The notes beneath the pieces are model-generated. The model was not told the origin of the DNA. It searched no databases and saw only the letters and a list, made by a program, of their open reading frames with translations. Made by a program: the position numbers and the translations under genes. This document shows, in pieces, positions 12,281 through 20,600 of a stretch of 41,204 nucleotides of DNA (positions are counted from its first letter, which is position 1; every line of letters begins with the position of its first letter). Origin of the DNA: a virus; IMG/VR virus record IMGVR_UViG_3300043137_000100, positions 1 through 41,204 of that record, one strand, 5' to 3'.

Positions 12281-12328
12281 ACCCGTACGCTACGGGTGAA
12301 ACCCTTCGCGTAGCCCCCTAGGGCGAAG
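12281..12328 (+). other. Mutually exclusive hairpins (switch-like RNA element)
   Basis: Hairpin A pairs ACCCGTA (12281-12287) with TACGGGT (12291-12297). Alternative B pairs GCTACG (12289-12294) with CGTAGC (12309-12314), with GGT/ACC inside. Hairpin C pairs CTTCGC (12304-12309) with GCGAAG (12323-12328), with TAG/CTA inside. A excludes B, and B overlaps one side of C. No known riboswitch core or tRNA was recognised. Confidence 0.5.
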
Positions 12329-12348
12329 CGAGCAGTACCACTAAATGC

Positions 12349-12385
12349 GGGATAGGTCTATCTAAATTTAGATCACTAGTATCCC
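12349..12385 (+). other. Nested inverted repeat
   Basis: GGGATA (12349-12354) pairs with TATCCC (12380-12385), and inside it ATCTAAATTTAGAT (12360-12373) is a perfect palindrome. As RNA it would be a two-part hairpin. As DNA the central 14 bases could be a dimeric protein site just upstream of P2. Confidence 0.5.
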
Positions 12386-12390
12386 AGTAT

Positions 12391-12420
12391 GTGAGACAGA
12401 TAGCCCAGTAAAATTATACA
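12391..12420 (+). promoter_or_regulatory. Rightward promoter candidate P2
   Basis: GTGAGA (12391-12396), an 18-base spacer and TATACA (12415-12420) repeat the arrangement of P1. Transcription would begin near 12427 and read into terminase only if it passes the terminator at 12464-12514. Confidence 0.45.
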
Positions 12421-12463
12421 ATCCCTAGTATAAAAGAAGAGCCATCACGGCCGATTTTTAGAA

Positions 12464-12514
12464 GCCCAAGAGAGATCCCTAGCCACGGCTAAATCGCTTG
12501 GGCCTACATTTTTT
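12464..12514 (+). terminator. Rho-independent terminator/attenuator just before terminase
   Basis: GCCCAAG (12464-12470) pairs with CTTGGGC (12497-12503), with TAGCC/GGCTA as an inner stem, and a T6 run ends at 12514. The terminase GTG is only 13 bases farther on, so this sits in the leader of the late operon. It could end a short RNA from P1 or P2, or be an attenuator that must be passed for late expression. Confidence 0.7.
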
Positions 12515-12526
12515 AGGGAGCAACAC

Positions 12527-14386
12527 GTGGCAGAGAATTCAGCAGATATAGCCAAGAGGATTATCCTCGGCTGCGTCGCAGAAGGTATGACCATCGACGC
12601 CGCTTGCGGTTCCGCCGGTAAGTCGATGAAGACGTATGAGTACTACCGTCGCACCGATAAGGTTTTTGCAGACAAGGTAGATCGAACCCGTCTCGGCCTT
12701 AAGGACAAGCAGTTCCAAGGTGGAGACGTTCACGATATTGACTTCGTGGAGTTCCGCCAGAAGTTTCTACACTCCAAGACTTTTCCACATCAGGTAAACC
12801 TAATAGATGTGATTGAAGGACGTGAGCCTAGCTGGCTCCATCCCAGTATGAAGTTTGAACCGGGCCTAGCGGCAAACCGTGTTCTCATTAACATTCCGCC
12901 AAACCACGCCAAGTCGATTACGGTCACGGTCGACTACGTCACGTGGAAGGTAGCTCAGAACCCCAACTTCCGAGTTCTGATTGTATCCCAGACGCAGCAG
13001 CTAGCTGCCGACTTTCTCTACGCCATCAAGCAAAGACTAACGCATCCTATGTATGCAGACCTCCAAAGTGCTTATGCTGCTGGTGTAGGGTTTAACTCTA
13101 AGACCGCTTCCTGGCAGGCAACCCGCGTCACCTTCGGTGATGAGCTTCGTGAGTCTAGCGAAAAGGATCCGAACATCGAGGCCGTCGGTATCGGCGGTCA
13201 GATTTACGGCAAGCGTGCCGATATGATTATTGTCGATGACGCGGTCACTTTAAAGAACGCTAACGAGTTTGAGAAGCAGATCCGTTGGTTAACCCAGGAC
13301 GTACGCTCTCGTCTTAACCCTACCGGTAAGCTAATTGTTATTGGTACCCGTGTAGCCTCGGTTGACCTATACCGCGAGCTTCGCTCAGAGGACCGCTACC
13401 CAGGCGGTCAGGTTCCTTGGAAGTATCTGGCGATGCCAGCCCTTCTTGAAATTAACGAAGACCCCGACAAGTGGGTTACCTTATGGCCACACTCCGATGC
13501 TCCATTCGATGGGCAAGAGGAAGCTGATAAGAACGAAGACGGTCTATATCCTAGATGGTCTGGTCGTAACTTATATAACGAACGTCAAGCTATGGATGCT
13601 TCAACCTGGGCGCTGGTCTACCAGCAACAGGATGTAAGCGAGAACGCGGCGTTTGACCCAGTATGTGTTCGTGGCTCTATGGACGGAATGCGTAAAGCAG
13701 GACGTCTAGAGATGGGACACCCAGGTCATCCTAAAGACTTAACAGGCTTCAGCTTTATCTGCGGTATGGATCCGGCCATTGTCGGAGATACGGCAGCTGT
13801 CTGTTATGCCATTGACCGTAATACTTCTAAGCGCTACATCGTAGACGTTATGAAAATTACGCGTCCGTCCCCTCAGCAGATCCGCGACATCATTATTAAC
13901 TGGACCCAGCTTTACAGTCCATCCGAGTGGATTATTGAGAAGAACGCATTCCAGGCATTCCTTACACAGGATGAAGGAATCCGTATGTTCTTGGCAGGAC
14001 GCGGTGTAGTTCTTAAGGAACACCATACCGGTTCTAATAAGTGGGACTCTGGTTTCGGTGTGGCATCTATGGCCACCCTCTTTGGTACTAAGCAGGTAGA
14101 TGGTAAGCACCATCGAGATAACTTGATACACCTACCTAGTGATCAGACAGAGAACATCAAGGCTCTAGTAGAGCAGTTGATTACGTGGACGCCAACAACT
14201 AAAGGTAAGACCGATATTGTGATGGCGCTCTGGTTCTGTGAGATCCGAGCACGTGAGATGCTCAACTACGGCCAGTACGCAACGCATCACCTTAAGAATC
14301 CTTTCCTCTCCAGGGCGGAGTTAGGAAAGCGAGTAGTCATCAATATAGATGAAGCACTCGCACAACAGAATCAAACATTCGTCTAG
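12527..14386 (+). CDS. Large terminase with TerS-like N-terminal domain
   Basis: The ATPase has a degenerate Walker A (PPNHAKS, 124-130), Walker B (IIVDD, about 234-238) and a C-terminal RNase H-like nuclease with GMDPAIVGD (about 413) and WIIEKNAF (about 468). It translocates and cuts DNA into the capsid. The first 60 residues (AKRIILGCVAEGMTIDAACG, then TYEYYRR and VDRTRLGL) look like the helix-turn-helix domain of small terminases, and no separate TerS gene is seen nearby, so the two functions may be fused. GTG start with AGGGAG seven bases upstream. 619 aa is long for TerL (commonly 450-550). Confidence 0.9.
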   Translation: MAENSADIAKRIILGCVAEGMTIDAACGSAGKSMKTYEYYRRTDKVFADKVDRTRLGLKDKQFQGGDVHDIDFVEFRQKFLHSKTFPHQVNLIDVIEGREPSWLHPSMKFEPGLAANRVLINIPPNHAKSITVTVDYVTWKVAQNPNFRVLIVSQTQQLAADFLYAIKQRLTHPMYADLQSAYAAGVGFNSKTASWQATRVTFGDELRESSEKDPNIEAVGIGGQIYGKRADMIIVDDAVTLKNANEFEKQIRWLTQDVRSRLNPTGKLIVIGTRVASVDLYRELRSEDRYPGGQVPWKYLAMPALLEINEDPDKWVTLWPHSDAPFDGQEEADKNEDGLYPRWSGRNLYNERQAMDASTWALVYQQQDVSENAAFDPVCVRGSMDGMRKAGRLEMGHPGHPKDLTGFSFICGMDPAIVGDTAAVCYAIDRNTSKRYIVDVMKITRPSPQQIRDIIINWTQLYSPSEWIIEKNAFQAFLTQDEGIRMFLAGRGVVLKEHHTGSNKWDSGFGVASMATLFGTKQVDGKHHRDNLIHLPSDQTENIKALVEQLITWTPTTKGKTDIVMALWFCEIRAREMLNYGQYATHHLKNPFLSRAELGKRVVINIDEALAQQNQTFV

Positions 14387-14395
14387 GAGACAATA

Positions 14396-14665
14396 ATGGC
14401 TAGAGATTCACGAATTGGTGTTACCGGTGGCGGTGCTGGACGTGGTGCTGGTGTTAATAACTCTACGGCTGCATTAAAAAAATCAGGACTTGAAAAACTT
14501 GCAAAAATTGGCAAAACCACTTCAGAGGCCCATATTTCTTATGCAGTTAGACAAGGAAAAATAACCGCAAAAGAAGCAGCTGCGATTGATCCCAAAAAAT
14601 TTGGCGTATTAAACAATCCAGATGTTGTTTCATCAAAAACAATTACATTAAAAAAGGGTAAATAG
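14396..14665 (+). CDS. 89-aa hypothetical with A-rich codons
   Basis: This Gly-rich start (GVTGGGAGRGAGV) is followed by a Lys-rich region (LKKSGLEKLAKIGKTT, KKFGVLNN). Nearly all Lys codons are AAA, unlike terminase and portal, which use AAG heavily. It may be a minor head or packaging factor, but I do not recognise it. The start ATG follows GGAGACAATA. Confidence 0.65.
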   Translation: MARDSRIGVTGGGAGRGAGVNNSTAALKKSGLEKLAKIGKTTSEAHISYAVRQGKITAKEAAAIDPKKFGVLNNPDVVSSKTITLKKGK

Positions 14666-14667
14666 TT

Positions 14668-14859
14668 ATGGCAATCACACCAGGATTTAAGACAAACGCC
14701 GAAGGCGAGCAGGAATACATTGACAAGGGATCTGTAATGATGCCTCAGATCAACCCAGTAGTAGAAGCTAAGTACCTCAAGGCGTCAGTTGAAGCTGACA
14801 TCATTGACTACGTTGAGTGGCCTACTAGAGTTGCTGGTCAAGAAATGCAGGGTTTCTAA
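14668..14859 (+). CDS. 63-aa hypothetical
   Basis: The product starts MAITPGFKTNAEGEQEYIDK and is acidic with a Trp-Pro motif (YVEWPTRVAGQE). It begins two bases after the preceding stop, with AAAAAGGG upstream. Small genes between terminase and portal are often minor capsid or regulatory factors; nothing identifies this one. Confidence 0.6.
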   Translation: MAITPGFKTNAEGEQEYIDKGSVMMPQINPVVEAKYLKASVEADIIDYVEWPTRVAGQEMQGF

Positions 14860-14861
14860 TT

Positions 14862-15122
14862 ATGGAAAATCCAATTAACAAAATTAAACAATATGCTAGC
14901 AACGTTAATAAAGAGCTTGGTCAGTTGCAAGCGGCTTCTGAAAAATCAGTAAAAGCAAAAAATGATGCAAACATTCAGAAGTTGCCAAATGGCAAAACAG
15001 TAAAGACTGGACCATCTGAAGCAGAAGCAGACTCAAATACACGTAAACAACGTAGCGAATTTTTCGGAGCGTTGTTGCAGAACCGTACTTATGTAGATCG
15101 TAAGACGGGCAGAGCTAGATAA
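14862..15122 (+). CDS. 86-aa coiled-coil-like basic protein
   Basis: A long polar helix (NKIKQYASNVNKELGQLQAA) is followed by a Lys-rich segment and a basic end (RKQRSEFFGALLQNR). It uses AAA-rich Lys codons like 14396-14665. It may belong to head morphogenesis or DNA packaging because of its place before the portal. Function is unknown. Confidence 0.6.
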   Translation: MENPINKIKQYASNVNKELGQLQAASEKSVKAKNDANIQKLPNGKTVKTGPSEAEADSNTRKQRSEFFGALLQNRTYVDRKTGRAR

Positions 15123-15131
15123 AGGATTACA

Positions 15132-16880
15132 ATGCTAACAGTTAAAGAGGTTACCGCTAAGGTAGCACGCTTACAGACCAAGTACGCAGCGCGTGACGGT
15201 CGTATGCGTGACGTCCTTTCGGTACGTCAAGGGGATATCTCCAAGGTATACCCATCTATGTTTTCTGATGAGTACCCAAAGCCACTCGTCGCTAACATCA
15301 TTGACGTCGCTGCACGCGACCTTGCAGAATCAATGGCACCACTGCCATCATTTAACTGTTCAGCATCTAATACAGTCTCCGATTCAGCACGCAAGGCGGC
15401 TGATCTTCGTGGACGTATTGCAAACTATTATGTAGACCGTTCAGAACTAGGCGTACAGATGTACACCGGTGCTGATTGGTACAACACATACGGAATGCTT
15501 ATCGGTCGCGTCGAACTTGATTACGAGAACGACAACCCAATCATCAAGATGATTAACCCATTCGGTGCATACCCAGAGATTGACCGTTTCGGTCGTTGCT
15601 TATCTCTTACCCAGATTGTGGGTATGGATGCACAGACTTTGGCTTCAATGTACCCAGAGTTCTACAACGAAATCGTTGGTATGAACCAGTACACACCAGG
15701 TTCTCCTTACCTTTCTCTGGTTCGCTACCACGATAAGGACCAAGATCTTATCTATCTACCAGATCGTAAGGGCTTAGTTCTATCTAATACACCTAACCCA
15801 ATCGGTGAATGTATGGTCCGTGTGGCTATGCGTCCATCTATCGATGGCGAAGCACGCGGTCAGTACGACGATGTGCTCGGTGTACAACTTGCTCGTGCAC
15901 GCTTTGCAGTACTGCAGATCCAAGCAGCAGAGAAATCTATCCAAGCACCTATCGCTATCCCACAGGATGTACAGGAACTTGCTCTTGGACCAGATTCAAT
16001 TATGCGTTCTGCCAACCCACAGGGTATTCGTCGCGTTCCACTTGAACTTCCAGCCGGTGTATTCGGTGAGTCAGGTGTACTAGAGCGTGAACTTCGTACC
16101 GGCGCCCGCTATCCAGAAACTCGTGGAGGAAACTCAGATGCTTCGATTGTCACAGGTCGTGGTGTCCAGGCTCTCCAAGCTGGCTTTGATACCCAAATCA
16201 AGGCCGCGCAATCGCAGTTTGCTCGTTTGTTCGTTGAGCTTATTGGTCTTTGCTTCAAAACCGATGAGAAAATCTTTGGTAATAAGGTTAAAGAGATTCG
16301 CGGTGTGGATGATGGAACTCCTTACACGATAAAGTACGTAGCCACTAAGGCTATTGCTGGTGACTACACAGTCGATGTCCGTTACGGCATTATGTCTGGT
16401 ATGAATCCAAACAACGCAACAGTGGCTTTGCTACAGATGCGTTCAGATAAACTTGTTTCACGCGACTATGTACGCCGTGAACTTCCAATCGAGATCAATG
16501 TCGGTCAGGAAGAACAGAAAGTTGATATCGAAGAGATGCGCGATGCACTTCGTGCAGCTATTGGTCAGACCGCACTTGCAATTCCACAGATGGTTGCACA
16601 GGGTCAAGACCCAATGAAGATTATTACCTCCTTTGCGGAAATGATTAAGAACCGTCAAAAGGGTATGAGTATTGAGACTGTTGTGGAGAAGGCGTTTACG
16701 CCAGAACCTCAGCCTGAGACAGCAGCGATGCAGCCTCAGCCCCCAGTAGCAGGTATGGCTCCCGCCTCTGCCTCGCAGCCAAGTATGGAAACACCTGGCG
16801 GTGCAGCCCCTGCTGCTGGCGGTCCACAAGGAAGACCAGATATTGCATCATTGCTCGCATCAATCGGCGGCGCGGCATAA
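15132..16880 (+). CDS. Portal protein
   Basis: This 582-aa protein lies between terminase and the other head genes. It has the mixed alpha/beta central part (NPIIKMINPFGAYPEIDRFG), long helices and a Gln/Pro/Ala-rich C-terminal tail usual for portals. The ring it forms would hold the packaging motor and later the tail. The N-terminal part (RMRDVLSVRQGDISKVYP) resembles siphovirus and podovirus portals of actinophages. ATG 15132 has AAAGGATTACA upstream. Confidence 0.75.
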   Translation: MLTVKEVTAKVARLQTKYAARDGRMRDVLSVRQGDISKVYPSMFSDEYPKPLVANIIDVAARDLAESMAPLPSFNCSASNTVSDSARKAADLRGRIANYYVDRSELGVQMYTGADWYNTYGMLIGRVELDYENDNPIIKMINPFGAYPEIDRFGRCLSLTQIVGMDAQTLASMYPEFYNEIVGMNQYTPGSPYLSLVRYHDKDQDLIYLPDRKGLVLSNTPNPIGECMVRVAMRPSIDGEARGQYDDVLGVQLARARFAVLQIQAAEKSIQAPIAIPQDVQELALGPDSIMRSANPQGIRRVPLELPAGVFGESGVLERELRTGARYPETRGGNSDASIVTGRGVQALQAGFDTQIKAAQSQFARLFVELIGLCFKTDEKIFGNKVKEIRGVDDGTPYTIKYVATKAIAGDYTVDVRYGIMSGMNPNNATVALLQMRSDKLVSRDYVRRELPIEINVGQEEQKVDIEEMRDALRAAIGQTALAIPQMVAQGQDPMKIITSFAEMIKNRQKGMSIETVVEKAFTPEPQPETAAMQPQPPVAGMAPASASQPSMETPGGAAPAAGGPQGRPDIASLLASIGGAA

Positions 16881-16897
16881 CTCTAGGGAGGTGAAAT

Positions 16898-17035
16898 ATG
16901 AACAAGGGAACACAAGCACCAGCATCTATGTCTAAGCCAGTTGAAGGCAGCAAGGCAGGATCAGTTGTTACAGGTGGTAAGGTAATGGCTCCATTCGCTG
17001 GAGCACCAAAGCCAGGCAAGAAAGTTAGCAAGTAA
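16898..17035 (+). CDS. 45-aa Lys/Gly-rich mini-protein
   Basis: ATG 16898 has GGGAGGTGAAAT upstream. The sequence starts MNKGTQAPASMSKPVEG and ends PKPGKKVSK. It resembles the small protein at 27347-27511 in its MNK start, Ala/Ser/Met-Pro-rich body and KK(S)VSK end, so the two are likely paralogues. Such proteins near capsid genes could bind DNA or decorate the head, but this is not proven. Confidence 0.65.
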   Translation: MNKGTQAPASMSKPVEGSKAGSVVTGGKVMAPFAGAPKPGKKVSK

Positions 17036-17062
17036 AAAACTTTTAGAAAGCGGGGGTACTGG

Positions 17063-17278
17063 ATGGATAACAAAGTTCGCCGTCCAGTACGCTTCGCTGA
17101 CTTTGTAGTTGTCGGCGCGGAGCTTGCATACAACATAATGCAAGTATTTACAGCAGCCGCAGAAGATTTATTAGAACTATCCGTTTACAATGCGAACCGC
17201 ACAACGGAATTAAACAAAGCGTGGGAAGACTTCGCTACAGATTTAGAAACTATTCAGGAGGATACAGATGGCGCTTGA
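17063..17278 (+). CDS. 71-aa helical protein
   Basis: The product starts MDNKVRRPVRFADFVVVG and continues as an Ala-rich helix (LAYNIMQVFTAAAEDLLELS) and an acidic end. GCGGGGG lies before the ATG. The stop overlaps the next gene by eleven bases. Function is unknown; its place suggests a minor virion or assembly role. Confidence 0.6.
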   Translation: MDNKVRRPVRFADFVVVGAELAYNIMQVFTAAAEDLLELSVYNANRTTELNKAWEDFATDLETIQEDTDGA

Positions 17279-17690
17279 AGACGCTAGAAACCCTATGCAG
17301 GGTGTATCAGGTCCTGGACCATACGCAAAGCGTACAGATCTTTCATATAAGTCAGAGTCATACGGTGACGGAGTTGCATACGATGCAGCTAAGTCTGGTG
17401 CCCCATTAGCGCGTGCACAAAAGTCACCAATGCTTTCACAGGCGCCAGAAGTGCCAACAGGTTCAGTTTCACAGATGCCAAGCGTAGGGCTTTTCGATTC
17501 AACACAACGCCCAGATGAACCTATTACAGCAGGTATTGATATGGGCGCAGGTGTTGGTTCAGATGCTCTTATGATGCAGTCACAATTTGCACAGGAAAAA
17601 CTATCTAATACTTTGGCAAAGATGTTGCCTTATGATCAGACCGGCGAGATTGGTATTCTGTATCAGCAGGCTATTGCGCGAGGTATGTAG
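17268..17690 (+). CDS. 140-aa hypothetical virion-region protein
   Basis: The protein is Pro/Ser/Met-rich, with polar, probably disordered stretches (GPGPYAKRTDLSYKSESYGD, then LSQAPEVPTG) and a helical C-terminus ending in an ARGM stretch. CAGGAGGAT lies before the ATG. The last base of its stop is the first base of the next gene's GTG. It may be an adaptor for the giant protein that follows. No family recognised. Confidence 0.6.
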   Translation: MALEDARNPMQGVSGPGPYAKRTDLSYKSESYGDGVAYDAAKSGAPLARAQKSPMLSQAPEVPTGSVSQMPSVGLFDSTQRPDEPITAGIDMGAGVGSDALMMQSQFAQEKLSNTLAKMLPYDQTGEIGILYQQAIARGM

Positions 17691-20600
17691 TGGCTAACCC
17701 AAACCTTAAAATTACAGCTGCACAGGCTAACTTATCTGATAAAGAAAAGGCCCAGATTGACGGCCTTGCAAAACTTCTTGATTCTCACCAGTCTCTTATG
17801 GCTATGCCATCAGCGCAAGCAAACCAAAAGTATGCTTCTAAGCCAGAGACTGAGCAGAAAGCACACGTTGGTTTATTTGGTGGCGAAAACCCACTAGGTA
17901 ACGCTCTTCACTATTTAGGCGATGCAGTTAAAACTACTATTGCAACACCTTTTAAGATTCTTAACGAAGTCTCTGACTTCACCACACGCCTTTATCGTAC
18001 TGGTGCTATTGCACTAGATGAAGGCATTAACCTTGCAGATGCTTTTAAGGCAGCAAATGACAAGGGCGATAAGGTATTTAATAAAAGCCGCATAGCTGAT
18101 GCTGAAGTAAAGTACGGCAAAGATATGATGAGCGTTGCTACTAAGGTAGCAAGCGGTCTTACACTAGACAAGATTATGGCTGAAGGCAATGAAGCCGAAA
18201 AGCTTATTGCTTCACAGGCTGCTCAGCTTAAAGAGCAGGGTAACCCAGACCTATTGCTTCAGGATGCTATTGATGCAGCGCAAGCTGCTAAGTATTCACC
18301 AGGTCGTCAACTAGCAAACCTACTTCTTCCAGAGTCAATGGAGGGCGGAAGCCTTCTATACAAGGGAATCTCAGGTATCGGTGATGCTGCATATCGTATC
18401 TTTGGAGATCCAACACTTCAGCTTGGTAAGGCTAAGAAAGCCTACGATGCTGGCGATTGGCTTTTCTATAACATTATCGGTAAAGATAAGTTCTCTTATG
18501 GACGTTCTATTATTGGAACCGTCAACCAAGAGCAGCGTGTAGACCGTGTATTTGCTAACCCAAAGGTTGCAAACTTCTTTAATGTCTACGGTCAAGACCT
18601 AGATAAGCTTGCAAAGGCACGTAAAGCTAATGATCCAAATGCTATGGCTGAAGCTTCAGTTAATCTAAAGCGTTTAGCACCAGAGTTTGGCCCATCTGCT
18701 GTAGATGAATTCATCCGTGCAGGTGTTAAGGATGCTGATACTGCAGCTAACTACCTTAAGAACGTACAAGATACGACTTTTATCCTACGTGGCCAAGCAG
18801 CTCGTAAGACTCCATTGATTCCACAACTTGATGCTGCGCGTAAAACACGCGTTAATGTGCTTACAACAGCTAATAAAGTATTTAATATCGAAAAAGTTGG
18901 ACGCAAACTTGTCGATAATATGTACGGACTTAACGCAACCACTGAAGATGTGATACAGGGGCTTACAAACCGAGCAGAAGAAATTGGTAAGGCTGAAAAA
19001 GCTGTTGCTAAGTTTAAGAGAGACGGTTCATTCCGCTTTACTAACGACCAAATCAGTGCACGCATTGACCGATTTGCACAGAAGTTTGCTATTACTCCTT
19101 ATTTCAAGAACGGCTTTTTTGATGTCAACTCAACTGATGCCCAAACAAAGGTATATCAGCTAGCACGCCTAGGTAATAGTAACTATCACTCAAAGATTAT
19201 TGCAGAAGCATTTGGTGCTGGTAACGAAGGCCAGAAGAAGCAAATCTTTGATGGTCTTTGGGGAACAGTTGCTGAGATTCGTGGCTGGAATAAGTCCGAA
19301 GCTGGTATGAAGATTCTTACTGAGGGTAAAGGTCGTGTTGAGCAATACGCTCCAACCCTTTTCCGTGAAGTTAAGGACGAAGTAACAGGCGCTGTAAGGC
19401 GAGAAGCTTACAATCCAGCTGAATTTGCTGGAGAACAACTTGCAGTCCTAGACTGGCAACTATCTTCAGGTATGCGTGTACCAAGTATCTTGGAACTAGA
19501 CAGCCTTGTAGCAAAAGACGCTTTAACTGCACGTATCTTTGGACCTAACTACAAGAAGTGGGCCGATAAGGTCACATCTTGGTGGGTATTTGGAACACTT
19601 GCAGGTCCTCGTTTTGTTATTCGTAACTCTGCTGAAGACCTTTTAGTACACGCACTCGTAGGCGAATCACAGCTTGGTGTTATCAGTGGACGTAAGTTTA
19701 TCCGCCGATTAGCGGCTGCAGACCCACAGACTAAGTCAAGTTTTATTGCACGCTTGGTAGATAAGGCAGACCGTAAGGTTGCTGAAACTGCTATGGCTAA
19801 AGCGATTGCTAATAACGATGAGATTGCCGTTCAATCAGTAATGATGAACGCTATTGCTAAGGATCTTCTTGGCGGTCGTATTGATGCAAAGGCAGCAGAG
19901 CGTCTATCTGAGCACTTTAAGTATGCAAACAAAGAGGCCTTCTTTGAAGGTGTATCAGAAGGTGCAAAGAACGCTCTTCGTGGGGCAAGCCAGTACACAT
20001 CTGTAACAGAAGATATCTCTAAGTTTGGCGCCACTAAGATGGCTGCACTTAGAATCAATGGTGAAGAATACAAGCAGGCTACTGGTACAAGTTTTAGTAA
20101 TTTCAACCCAGTAGTCAGCCAAGAGAATAGAACTTCTTGGCTCTTTACTATTACAGCTAATGTTAACTCTGAACTAGGTTCACTTGCAATCAAGAACCTT
20201 GACTCAAACATTACACGTAAGCAGGCTATAGATAACATTCGTGATTATCTTGATGGGCTTCCAAAGAAAGACCTTGGCCGTTTTAGCCTTTACTCAAAGG
20301 GTGAGACAACTCAACGTCACGCTGAATCTATCTATGACTCAGTACGACCATACTTTTCAATGCGTAACGGCGACCTTAATACAGACCTTCTCAGTAAGGT
20401 ACGTTTTACAGATGAAGCCGGTAACGTTGTAGTTAAGGCAGATGACATTAGCCTTACAGATATTCCAGGACTTAACCAGATTGACTTGGCTCCAGAGTTT
20501 ATCTCAGGACCAACACTGGTTCCCGTAACAGATAACTTTGCTGGCAGTATTATGCAGTGGGGTTGGGACACAATGGGTGCGGCTAACGCACGCCTTACAC

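Larger units (their letters stand above)
11736..12526. other. 791-base divergent non-coding region: putative origin and late control
   Basis: No credible gene lies here; the minus-strand open frames are extensions or shadows. From left to right it holds a leftward promoter (11765-11794), CAGAT repeats with a palindrome (11933-11971), two perfect DnaA boxes and an inverted degenerate one (12033-12073), a rightward promoter (12153-12182), hairpins (12212-12234, 12281-12328, 12349-12385), a second rightward promoter (12391-12420) and a terminator (12464-12514). It separates the leftward early module from the late operon. Confidence 0.75.

Noticed and set aside
12241-12330. tRNA-like fold
   Set aside because: Hairpins do not form an acceptor stem or T-loop with the usual spacing, and no CCA or anticodon arm fits.
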